Assembly (NCBI RefSeq): GCF_014196195.1
Contig: NZ_JACIDF010000003.1
Coordinates: 336,810 to 400,809, forward strand
Direction: 5' to 3'
Origin: Anoxybacteroides rupiense
GTDB lineage: Bacteria > Bacillota > Bacilli > Bacillales > Anoxybacillaceae
DNA length: 64,000 bases
Positions within the stretch are counted from its first letter, which is position 1; each line of letters starts with the position of its first letter. A program made the position numbers and the translations under genes. This document shows positions 57,901 to 64,000 of the stretch, one piece after another. The notes under the pieces were generated by a model. It did no database searches. It had not been told where the DNA came from and worked only from the letters and a program-made list of their open reading frames with translations.

Positions 57901-58331
57901 AAAAGAAATATCTTGTTTTATCTGAACTTAGTGGGATATAAAGGACAAACGTATTATTTAGAAATAGTTTTAAACACGGTTTTATCTGAACTTAGTGGGA
58001 TATAAAGATAGAGCCAATCACAACAGTCGACACATTAAAAAAAGAGTTTTATCTGAACTTAGTGGGATATAAAGTTAGCGAAAACAGACCGGAATTAAAA
58101 GGTGTGTATCAGTTTTATCTGAACTTAGTGGGATATAAAGAAAATCAGTGCTGACAAGGCTTTGCAGGCTCTTTCCGTTTTATCTGAACTTAGTGGGATA
58201 TAAAGACGACTTTTATTTGAATCTTCACCAGGAACGAGAAACCGTTTTATCTGAACTTAGTGGGATATAAAGTAACGACGCTGAATACGGTCAATAGATC
58301 GCCGCAAGTTTTATCTGAACTTAGTGGATAT
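54976..58331 (+). CRISPR. Type I-B CRISPR array, 52 repeats and 51 spacers
   Basis: The 29-nt repeat starts GTTTTATCTGAACTTAGTGG and ends GATATAAAG. I count 51 copies that look identical, at steps of 64-68 bases from 54976 to 58244, plus a degenerate last copy at 58308-58331 that lacks one G and diverges after ATAT. Spacers are 35-39 nt, mostly 36. Spacers 44 (57812-57848) and 45 (57878-57914) are identical. The decayed copy marks the old end, so the leader end is at cas2. Cas6 cutting would probably leave an eight-base handle, ATATAAAG. Several spacers read as protein-coding pieces, as phage or plasmid targets would. Confidence 0.98.
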
Positions 58332-58343
58332 TTTACTATTAAT

Positions 58344-58372
58344 TTCTAAAAATGAGAGGAGCATTTTTAGAA
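58344..58372. other. Hairpin just behind the CRISPR array
   Basis: TTCTAAAAATG (58344-58354) and CATTTTTAGAA (58362-58372) are a perfect 11-bp inverted repeat with a seven-base loop. No T run follows on the plus strand. It could end the array transcript or be a remnant of an insertion. Confidence 0.45.
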
Positions 58373-58521
58373 GAAGGGATAACTTAAGATTTTCATCTTT
58401 CCTTCCTAAGACGATGTTACTGTTTTTGACAAATCCTTTTTGTTTAGGTTTCATTTTAAATCGTTTGTATGATCTGGGATTTTTTAAGTTTCTCATCAGC
58501 ATGATCATATTCTTTTTTTGT

Positions 58522-58589
58522 AAAAAAAACTATAGATAGACAGTTCTAAGAACATCACACACCAATGATCTTTTATTGTCTATCTATAG
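58522..58589 (-). terminator. Terminator of sigK (minus strand) with a large loop
   Basis: CTATAGATAGACA (58530-58542) and TGTCTATCTATAG (58577-58589) form a perfect 13-bp stem with a 34-base loop. Read on the minus strand it is followed by eight T residues. Confidence 0.7.
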
Positions 58590-58616
58590 GGAAGATGAAC
58601 ATACTAAAATATTTCT

Positions 58617-59327
58617 CTATCTCCGCTTCTCTTTTTCATTTCGATAAAATTCGTGGAACATTTTCATTAATGCTCGCTTTTCGATGCGGGAGACGTAGCT
58701 TCTGGAAATGCCGAGCTCCTTGGCGATTTCGCGCTGGGTTTTTTCCTTTTGCAAATCCAGTCCAAAACGGCTGATAATCACTTCTTTTTCCCGTTCATCC
58801 AGCACATCAATGTATTTTTTGACTTGCTCGATTTCCATGTTTAAATGAATTTCGTCGGCGACATCCTCCCCTTCAGATTTCAGCACATCGATAAGGCTGA
58901 TTTCATTTCCATCGCGATCCTGTCCGATGGGTTCATGAAGAGATACATCCTTTTTTGTTTTTTTCAAAGAACGAAGGTGCATAAGAATCTCATTTTCAAT
59001 ACATCTTGCTGCGTAGGTTGCCAGCTTGGTTCCTTTTCCTTGGGAGTAGCTTTCAATGGCTTTGATTAAGCCGATGGTGCCGATCGAGATTAAATCCTCT
59101 GCGTCCTCTCCTGTATTCTCAAATTTTTTGACAATGTGAGCGACAAGCCGCAAATTATGCTCAATAAGCAGGTTTCGCGCTTCTTTATCGCCTTCTGCCA
59201 TTCTCTGTAAATATTTTTCCTCTTCTTGAGCGCTTAGTGGTTGGGGAAATGCGTTGTTTTTAATATATGAGACTAGAAACATTAACTCTTTGATAAGGAA
59301 TGCCAATGCGGAAAAAATGCCAGACAT
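58617..59327 (-). CDS. sigK: RNA polymerase sporulation sigma factor SigK (pro-sigma-K)
   Basis: A 236-residue sigma-70 family factor that drives late mother-cell genes. The first 20 or so residues ([20 protein letters not shown]) are the hydrophobic pro-sequence removed by Spo[16 protein letters not shown] begins the mature part. Region 2 has [21 protein letters not shown] and [13 protein letters not shown]; region 4 has [22 protein letters not shown]. It is complete in one frame, so no skin-type element splits it as happens in B. subtilis 168. The minus-strand ribosome site GGGGTG precedes ATG. A possible sigma-E-like -10 (CATACATA) lies upstream, not proven. Confidence 0.96.
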   Translation of the reverse strand: MSGIFSALAFLIKELMFLVSYIKNNAFPQPLSAQEEEKYLQRMAEGDKEARNLLIEHNLRLVAHIVKKFENTGEDAEDLISIGTIGLIKAIESYSQGKGTKLATYAARCIENEILMHLRSLKKTKKDVSLHEPIGQDRDGNEISLIDVLKSEGEDVADEIHLNMEIEQVKKYIDVLDEREKEVIISRFGLDLQKEKTQREIAKELGISRSYVSRIEKRALMKMFHEFYRNEKEKRR

Positions 59328-59423
59328 GTCTTCACCCCACCCTTTTCGTTTTAGGCATGTGCCTATTTTATATGTATGAACAGGGAAGATTGTCTGTGTT
59401 TGGACATTTCAAAAAAAGAAAGG

Positions 59424-59441
59424 TAATAATTTACATTATTA
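59424..59441 (+). promoter_or_regulatory. Palindrome upstream of the gltT promoter
   Basis: TAATAAT (59424-59430) and ATTATTA (59435-59441) are perfect inverted repeats with a four-base gap, 12 bases before the gltT -35. This is an operator-like arrangement, with no known binder. Confidence 0.35.
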
Positions 59442-59452
59442 TACGAATATTC

Positions 59453-59481
59453 TTGACATACTAAAACGAACATATTAGAAT
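59453..59481 (+). promoter_or_regulatory. Sigma-A promoter of gltT
   Basis: TTGACA (59453-59458), 17 bases, TAGAAT (59476-59481), 38 bases before the start codon. Confidence 0.8.
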
Positions 59482-59518
59482 AACTTTTGTTGCTTTATGT
59501 CTGAAAGGGGGATCGTAC

Positions 59519-60787
59519 ATGAAAAAAATCGGATTAGCATGGCAAATTTTAATCGGCTTAATCCTTGGAATTGTTGTCGGAGCGATTTTTTATGGAAATC
59601 CAGCAGTAGCCACGTATTTGCAACCGATAGGAGATATATTCCTCCGTTTAATTAAAATGATTGTGATTCCAATTGTTGTTGCAAGTCTCATAGTGGGGGT
59701 TGCTAATGTCGGCGATATAAAAAAGCTTGGAAGATTGGGCGGAAAAACAATTATTTATTTTGAAATTATTACAACAATAGCAATCGTTGTGGGCTTATTA
59801 GTCGCTAACGTGTTCCATCCAGGGACCGGCATTAATATGAAATCGCTTGAAAAGACTGATATTCAATCGTATGTTGATACGACGAATGAAGTGCAGCACC
59901 ATTCCATGATTGAAACCGTTGTGAACATTGTCCCTAAAAACATCTTTGAATCACTCTCAACAGGAAACATGCTCCCGATTATCTTCTTTTCTGTTATGTT
60001 TGGTTTGGGTGTTGCTGCGATCGGGGAAAAAGGAAAAGTGGTATTGCAGTTTTTCCAAGGTGTCTCCGAAGCGATGTTTTATGTCACAAACCAAATTATG
60101 AAATTTGCTCCATTCGGTGTATTTGCTTTGATTGGTGTAACGGTTTCGAAGTTTGGGGTACAATCGCTTATTCCGCTAAGTAAGCTAGTTATCACAGTGT
60201 ATGGAACGATGCTTTTCTTTGTGATCGTCGTTCTTGGAGCAGTTGCTCGATTAGTTGGAGTGCGGATTTGGCACTTCATTAAAATTTTAAAAGATGAGTT
60301 AATCCTTGCTTACAGTACATCCAGTTCAGAAACAGTACTGCCGAAAGTGATGGAGAAGATGGAAAAATTCGGCTGTCCGAAAGCGATTACATCTTTTGTC
60401 ATTCCGACAGGCTATTCGTTTAACCTTGATGGATCTACGCTATATCAAGCATTGGCCGCTATTTTTATCGCACAGCTATATGGTATTGATCTGTCGATTT
60501 CGCAGCAAATTTCACTACTGCTCGTGCTTATGATCACATCAAAGGGAATTGCAGGAGTGCCTGGCGTGTCGTTTGTTGTTTTGCTGGCGACTTTAGGAAC
60601 GGTGAACATTCCGATTGAAGGACTGGCCTTTATCGCTGGAATCGACCGAATTTTAGATATGGCACGCACAGTGGTAAACGTAATCGGAAACTCACTGGCT
60701 GCTGTTGTTATGTCTAAATGGGAAGGACAGTACAATGAACAGAAAGCAGTAAAATATATAGAGGAAATCACGCAGAAAAGTGCGTAA
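59519..60787 (+). CDS. gltT: Proton/sodium-glutamate symporter (GltT/GltP family)
   Basis: A 422-residue dicarboxylate/amino acid:cation symporter that imports glutamate or aspartate. The serine-rich hairpin STSSSETVLPKVMEKM (about residues 268-283), the VIPTGYSFNLDGSTLYQALA segment with the NMDGT-like NLDGS motif, the GIAGVPG hairpin and the GIDRILDMARTVVNVIGN end are all present. From memory it is very close to GltT of Geobacillus stearothermophilus (421 residues), which supports the thermophile assignment. GGGGG precedes the ATG by seven bases or so. It has its own promoter and terminator. Confidence 0.95.
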   Translation: MKKIGLAWQILIGLILGIVVGAIFYGNPAVATYLQPIGDIFLRLIKMIVIPIVVASLIVGVANVGDIKKLGRLGGKTIIYFEIITTIAIVVGLLVANVFHPGTGINMKSLEKTDIQSYVDTTNEVQHHSMIETVVNIVPKNIFESLSTGNMLPIIFFSVMFGLGVAAIGEKGKVVLQFFQGVSEAMFYVTNQIMKFAPFGVFALIGVTVSKFGVQSLIPLSKLVITVYGTMLFFVIVVLGAVARLVGVRIWHFIKILKDELILAYSTSSSETVLPKVMEKMEKFGCPKAITSFVIPTGYSFNLDGSTLYQALAAIFIAQLYGIDLSISQQISLLLVLMITSKGIAGVPGVSFVVLLATLGTVNIPIEGLAFIAGIDRILDMARTVVNVIGNSLAAVVMSKWEGQYNEQKAVKYIEEITQKSA

Positions 60788-60795
60788 TGATATCG

Positions 60796-60827
60796 CGGCT
60801 ATCTCATTTATGGGATAGCCGTTTTTT
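60796..60827 (+). terminator. Terminator after gltT
   Basis: CGGCTATC (60796-60803) and GATAGCCG (60814-60821) pair perfectly, followed by six T residues. Confidence 0.88.
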
Positions 60828-60936
60828 ATCGGTCCCGTTATTTTTATTTTTTTCTGTCCAAACGTATAGTATAATCTTGATTTGAGTGAATATGGTTTTA
60901 ATGAGGAGCTTGGCTCGTGAAATAGGAGGAAGAACG

Positions 60937-61533
60937 ATGCACGAATTGATCCAAAACATTCTAATGTTTTTAATCGATTTAGGCTACATAGGAATCGCGC
61001 TGGCATTGATGATTGAAATCATCCCAAGCGAAATTGTTTTGGCATACGCCGGGTACTTAGTATCGCGTGGAGAAGTATCGTTCACTGGAGCGGTTATTGC
61101 AGGAACGATCGGCGGGACCATCGCACAGATGTTCCTTTATTGGATGGGGCTTTATGGAGGGCGTCCGTTTTTGGATAAATACGGAAAATATTTGTTGATT
61201 AAGAAAAAACATCTTGATTTATCTGAAGAATGGTTTAAAAAATACGGTTCAGGGGTTATTTTCACAGCTCGGTTTATTCCGGTTGTCCGCCATGCTATTT
61301 CCATTCCGGCAGGGATTGCGAAAATGCCATGGACGAGGTTTACTTTGTATACGACGTGTGCCATTATCCCGTGGTCTATTTTCTTTATTTTTCTTGGGGA
61401 ACGTCTCGGAAGTAAATGGCAGGAAATCGATGAGTTCGCTCAGCCGTATTTACGGCCAATTATCATTATCGCTATTGTAATCACTGTTTTATATGTAGCC
61501 TTTCATCTTTATCGTCGTCGGAAAAACAGATAA
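60937..61533 (+). CDS. DedA family membrane protein
   Basis: A 198-residue DedA/SNARE-associated (VTT-domain) protein, likely a lipid carrier flippase of the group that recycles undecaprenyl phosphate or phosphatidylethanolamine. IEIIPSEIVLAYAGYLVSRG (about 31-50), the GTIGGTIAQMFLYWMGLYGGRPFLDKYGK segment, and FTARFIPVVRHAISIPAGIAKMPWTRF (about 107-133) with the essential Arg residues are conserved. About five hydrophobic helices are present. ATG 60937 follows AGGAGGA by seven bases and is preferred over an upstream in-frame start at 60886. A TATAAT box lies at 60870-60875. uppP, a related lipid-carrier gene, lies further downstream. Confidence 0.88.
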   Translation: MHELIQNILMFLIDLGYIGIALALMIEIIPSEIVLAYAGYLVSRGEVSFTGAVIAGTIGGTIAQMFLYWMGLYGGRPFLDKYGKYLLIKKKHLDLSEEWFKKYGSGVIFTARFIPVVRHAISIPAGIAKMPWTRFTLYTTCAIIPWSIFFIFLGERLGSKWQEIDEFAQPYLRPIIIIAIVITVLYVAFHLYRRRKNR

Positions 61534-61984
61534 AGATGTGCTAAATGCTTACGCTCGCTTTTCTTTGATTTTGTTTGCGAAGCAGCAGGCTTCTTTTTGC
61601 CGATTGAAGCAGAGCGATATCAACAAATATCCGCATTTGCCATCTTTGAAGCATTTTGCTCATGTCCCTTTTCCATGTTTGATAAAAGGGAATCGTTTGA
61701 ATGGATGTATTGTTGCTATGAATATTAATGGGGAAGCAATGACTCGATTAAAACAAAAAATCTCTAGTATGGCTTTTCACGGGAAGGTTGTCCCAACCAC
61801 AAACGGCTTCACTAATTTATCAATGCATCGGAAGCGCCGCTGTATCGCGCGAGCGCGCGAAAAAGATAAGCGATTTGTGCGTCCAGCGGCTTTCAAAGAT
61901 GCCTTTCACTTCAATAAAGAATCTGTTCCAAGCTGAACGGAACCGAATGTGATTCTGTTATGAAAAGCGGAAAAGGGGGATAAC
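61534..61984. other. Unassigned 451-bp stretch with a doubtful 132-codon frame
   Basis: Between the DedA gene and uppP a plus-strand frame runs from GTG 61538 to 61936, 132 residues rich in Arg, Lys, Phe and Cys. It lacks a ribosome site, begins in the DedA stop region and matches no family I know. A second frame (about 61567-61731) also reads open for over 50 codons. It may be a decayed gene or non-coding DNA. Confidence 0.3.
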
Positions 61985-62764
61985 ATGAGCAAGCTAGAGG
62001 CGTTTATTCTAGGGATTATCCAAGGATTAACGGAGTTCTTGCCCATTAGCAGTACGGGTCATTTATATTTAGGAAGACATCTGTTTGGATTGGATGAAGC
62101 GGGGCTGTTTCTTGATACGATGCTGCACATTGGAACGTTGTTTGCTGTTTTTGCTATCTATAAGAAAGAATTGCTTTATATGATTCGCAGGCCGTTTAGC
62201 AAGCTGACTTTTCTGTTGATTGTCGGCACGATCCCGGCCGTAGTCATCGGACTGCTGCTTCAAGATTATTTTGAAGAGATCTCAAAAACAGGTGTAACCA
62301 TCGGTTGGGAATTTCTCATTACAGGCGTATTTTTATGGTTTGCGGATGGCATCAAAAACGGCTATAAACGAATGGAAAATCTCTCATATACGGATGCGTT
62401 TGTCATTGGAATGTTTCAAGCCGCTGCTATTTTTCCAGCGATTTCTCGTTCCGGTCTTACGATTGTTGGAGGGTTAATGCGGAAATTAGATCGGGAAACC
62501 GCAGCTTATTTCTCCTTCCTCTTATCGATTCCAGCAATTGCGGGAGCGATCGTCTTACAATTCGTGGATGTATTCGCAGGCAAAGCGGAAAACATTTCTG
62601 CTGGCGCATTGTTTATGGGCACACTCTCTTCTGCTATATTTGGCTATATTGCTGTGAGGTGGATGATTCAATATTTACAGAGACACTCGCTAAAAGCATT
62701 TGCCGTATATGTATCGATTCTCGGTTTACTTGTTCTCTCTCTTCAGATGACAGGAGTTTTTTAA
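61985..62764 (+). CDS. uppP: Undecaprenyl-diphosphatase UppP (BacA)
   Basis: A 259-residue integral membrane phosphatase that converts undecaprenyl diphosphate to the monophosphate carrier for cell-wall synthesis; extra copies give bacitracin resistance. The catalytic motif QGLTEFLPISSTGHL (about residues 14-28) with Glu and Ser residues, and FPAISRSGLTIVGGL (about 150-164) with the catalytic Arg, are intact. About seven to eight helices are seen. It is slightly shorter than the E. coli enzyme (273). GGGGG lies eight bases before ATG. A short terminator follows. Confidence 0.96.
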   Translation: MSKLEAFILGIIQGLTEFLPISSTGHLYLGRHLFGLDEAGLFLDTMLHIGTLFAVFAIYKKELLYMIRRPFSKLTFLLIVGTIPAVVIGLLLQDYFEEISKTGVTIGWEFLITGVFLWFADGIKNGYKRMENLSYTDAFVIGMFQAAAIFPAISRSGLTIVGGLMRKLDRETAAYFSFLLSIPAIAGAIVLQFVDVFAGKAENISAGALFMGTLSSAIFGYIAVRWMIQYLQRHSLKAFAVYVSILGLLVLSLQMTGVF

Positions 62765-62793
62765 AGCGGTCCGTAGCTTGTGGCCGTTTTTTT
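62765..62793 (+). terminator. Short terminator after uppP
   Basis: CGGTC (62767-62771) and GGCCG (62782-62786) pair, with one G-T pair, followed by seven T residues. Confidence 0.6.
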
Positions 62794-62873
62794 ATTGATT
62801 ATACAGAATGAATCGGCTATATTTAACATAGCGTTGACTCGAAAAGAAACAGAGATGGGATGAATAAGGGACG

Positions 62874-63902
62874 ATGATAAAAAAATGGCTTGTAGTGATT
62901 GTGATTATTGCAGTTGGTTGTTTTTTAATTCCTTATAGCTTGCCGCTTATTTTAGCATTTATTACCGCGCTGTTGCTGGAGCCGGCCATTCAGAAGTTAA
63001 TCAAAGGCGTTCGGTTAAAACGAATTCATGCGGTAACGATTGTGTTTTCCCTGTTTGTGCTAGTGATCGGTTTTCTTTCTTATTTTATTGTGGCCATTTT
63101 GGTTCAGCAAACGATGATGTTTTCACAAAAACTGCCATTTCTTTTGTCAGAGATGACCAATGTGGTGAATCAGCTTATTCGACAATGGCAATCTTACTCA
63201 AGCTCTATTCCGAAGGAGATTATCGTTTCACTTGAAAATAGCGTAGAAACTGTTAAGAATTTATTGTTGTCGTTTGCAACCAATTTCACTCAGTCGATGA
63301 TTCGCTATATTACGATGATTCCGGAATTTATTATTCACTTTCTTGTCTATCTCGTAGCTCTTTTTCTCATTAGCCTAGACTGGCCGCAGTTAAAGAAAGG
63401 GCTTGAAAACCATTTATCCGACCGCACAAAGCAGCGTCTAACCATTATCGTCACGCAACTCAGCCGCGCAGGCATCGGCTTTATTAAAGCACAATTTTTG
63501 TTAAGCCTTATTACCTTTCTGTTAGCCTTAGGAGGCTTGCTCATATTAAGAGTCGATTACCCGATTCTTTTTTCGCTTTTAATCGTGATTGTTGATATTT
63601 TGCCGATTTTAGGAACAGGGTCGGTGCTTGTACCATGGGGGATTTTCAACATTATGAACGGCCATAGCGGGACAGGAATTGGCTTAATTGTTTTGTTTGT
63701 GCTGATTACTGTTATTCGCCGAACAATCGAACCAAAAATTTTCTCTTCTAACTTGGGAATCAGCTCCCTGGCTGCGTTAATAAGCGTATATTTAGGCTTC
63801 CGCTTACTGGGGGTGGCGGGGCTGTTCATTGGCCCAGCGCTTGTCATTATTATCGAGGCCATGATTAAAGCAGGAGTGATTAAATTTACATTTAAAATTT
63901 AA
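62874..63902 (+). CDS. ytvI: Sporulation integral membrane protein YtvI (AI-2E/PerM family)
   Basis: A 342-residue membrane protein of the AI-2E/PerM superfamily and a distant relative of the permease at 28427. N-terminal helices (WLVVIVIIAVGCFLIPYSLPLILAFITALLLEP), an amphipathic region, and the C-terminal VDILPILGTGSVLVPWGIFN and GVAGLFIGPALVIIIEAM blocks match YtvI, which is linked to sporulation in B. subtilis. The length (about 350 usual) fits. No strong ribosome site is seen (GGGACG just before ATG). A hairpin with a T run follows. Confidence 0.82.
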   Translation: MIKKWLVVIVIIAVGCFLIPYSLPLILAFITALLLEPAIQKLIKGVRLKRIHAVTIVFSLFVLVIGFLSYFIVAILVQQTMMFSQKLPFLLSEMTNVVNQLIRQWQSYSSSIPKEIIVSLENSVETVKNLLLSFATNFTQSMIRYITMIPEFIIHFLVYLVALFLISLDWPQLKKGLENHLSDRTKQRLTIIVTQLSRAGIGFIKAQFLLSLITFLLALGGLLILRVDYPILFSLLIVIVDILPILGTGSVLVPWGIFNIMNGHSGTGIGLIVLFVLITVIRRTIEPKIFSSNLGISSLAALISVYLGFRLLGVAGLFIGPALVIIIEAMIKAGVIKFTFKI

Positions 63903-63904
63903 AA

Positions 63905-63961
63905 AGGGGCTGTCCAAAAAGTCAGGGTAACTGACTTTTTGAAGCCCCTCTCATTTTTTTC
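63905..63961 (+). terminator. Long hairpin after ytvI, terminator or repeat element end
   Basis: AGGGGCT (63905-63911) pairs with AGCCCCT (63943-63949), and CAAAAAGTCAG (63915-63925) with CTGACTTTTTG (63931-63941), leaving a TGT/A bulge; T residues follow. It acts as a terminator in form; similar GGGGCTGTCCAAAAAGTC sequences are common as mobile-element ends in thermophilic bacilli. Confidence 0.75.
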
Positions 63962-64000
63962 ATTTTTTAAAAAAGTACACAAAAAAATCGTCCTATCCTG

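Noticed and set aside
58311..58508. A lysine-rich minus-strand frame behind the array
   Set aside because: It has no ribosome site, covers the decayed last repeat and a hairpin, and looks like AT-rich non-coding DNA.

Overview
The window is chromosomal DNA of a spore-forming, low-to-mid GC Bacillaceae bacterium. The gene order from spoVB/comN/secDF through recJ, apt, relA, dtd, hisS, aspS, 6S RNA, tcdA, rarA, cymR, mnmA, recD2, alaS, ireB, ruvX, mltG, trmR, udk, greA, mtnN and mccAB to yrhC is the one known from Bacillus subtilis. The closely matching GltT transporter, the sporulation genes (spoVB, sigK, ytvI), the moderate GC content and the type I-B CRISPR locus together suggest a thermophile of the Parageobacillus/Geobacillus/Anoxybacillus group. 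This genus-level call is an inference from memory, not a search.

Layout. Positions 1-1919 (minus strand) hold a truncated small membrane protein gene and spoVB. Positions 2031-11607 hold comN, secDF, a cation-efflux gene, recJ-apt and relA-dtd. A reverse-oriented SH3/amidase gene (11991-13406) separates these from the T-box-controlled hisS-aspS operon and the 6S RNA gene. Next come tcdA, a TetR-type regulator, rarA, a YczE-like membrane protein and the cymR-cysteine desulfurase-mnmA sulfur/thiouridine operon, followed by yrrB and recD2. A T-box-controlled alaS leads into ireB-ruvX-yrzB, mltG and the wobble-uridine hydroxylation/methylation genes trmR-yrrN-yrrO with udk. The conserved block ends with greA, the class B PBP gene pbpI with yrrS, and the methionine-to-cysteine operon yrrT-mtnN-mccA-mccB followed by yrhC. 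The CymR repressor gene and its probable target operon are therefore both in the window.

From 46734 to 58331 lies an accessory island: a complete type I-B CRISPR-Cas system (cas6-cas8b1-cas7-cas5-cas3-cas4-cas1-cas2), a leader, and an array of 52 repeats (51 identical 29-nt repeats plus one degenerate terminal repeat) with 51 spacers, two of which are identical neighbours. After it come sigK (uninterrupted by a skin-like element), gltT, a DedA protein, uppP and ytvI.

RNA-level control is prominent: two T-boxes, 6S RNA with an extra long hairpin before its terminator, a greA terminator whose 3' arm carries the pbpI ribosome-binding site, and a possible hairpin that would hide the start site of a zinc-ribbon gene behind recD2. 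I see no insertion sequence with a transposase, no rRNA and no tRNA gene. Nothing in the window is clearly an undescribed system. The least explained items are the hairpin behind 6S RNA, the repeated motifs in the CRISPR leader, a 27-residue membrane peptide at 46174 and an unassigned 451-bp stretch at 61534.
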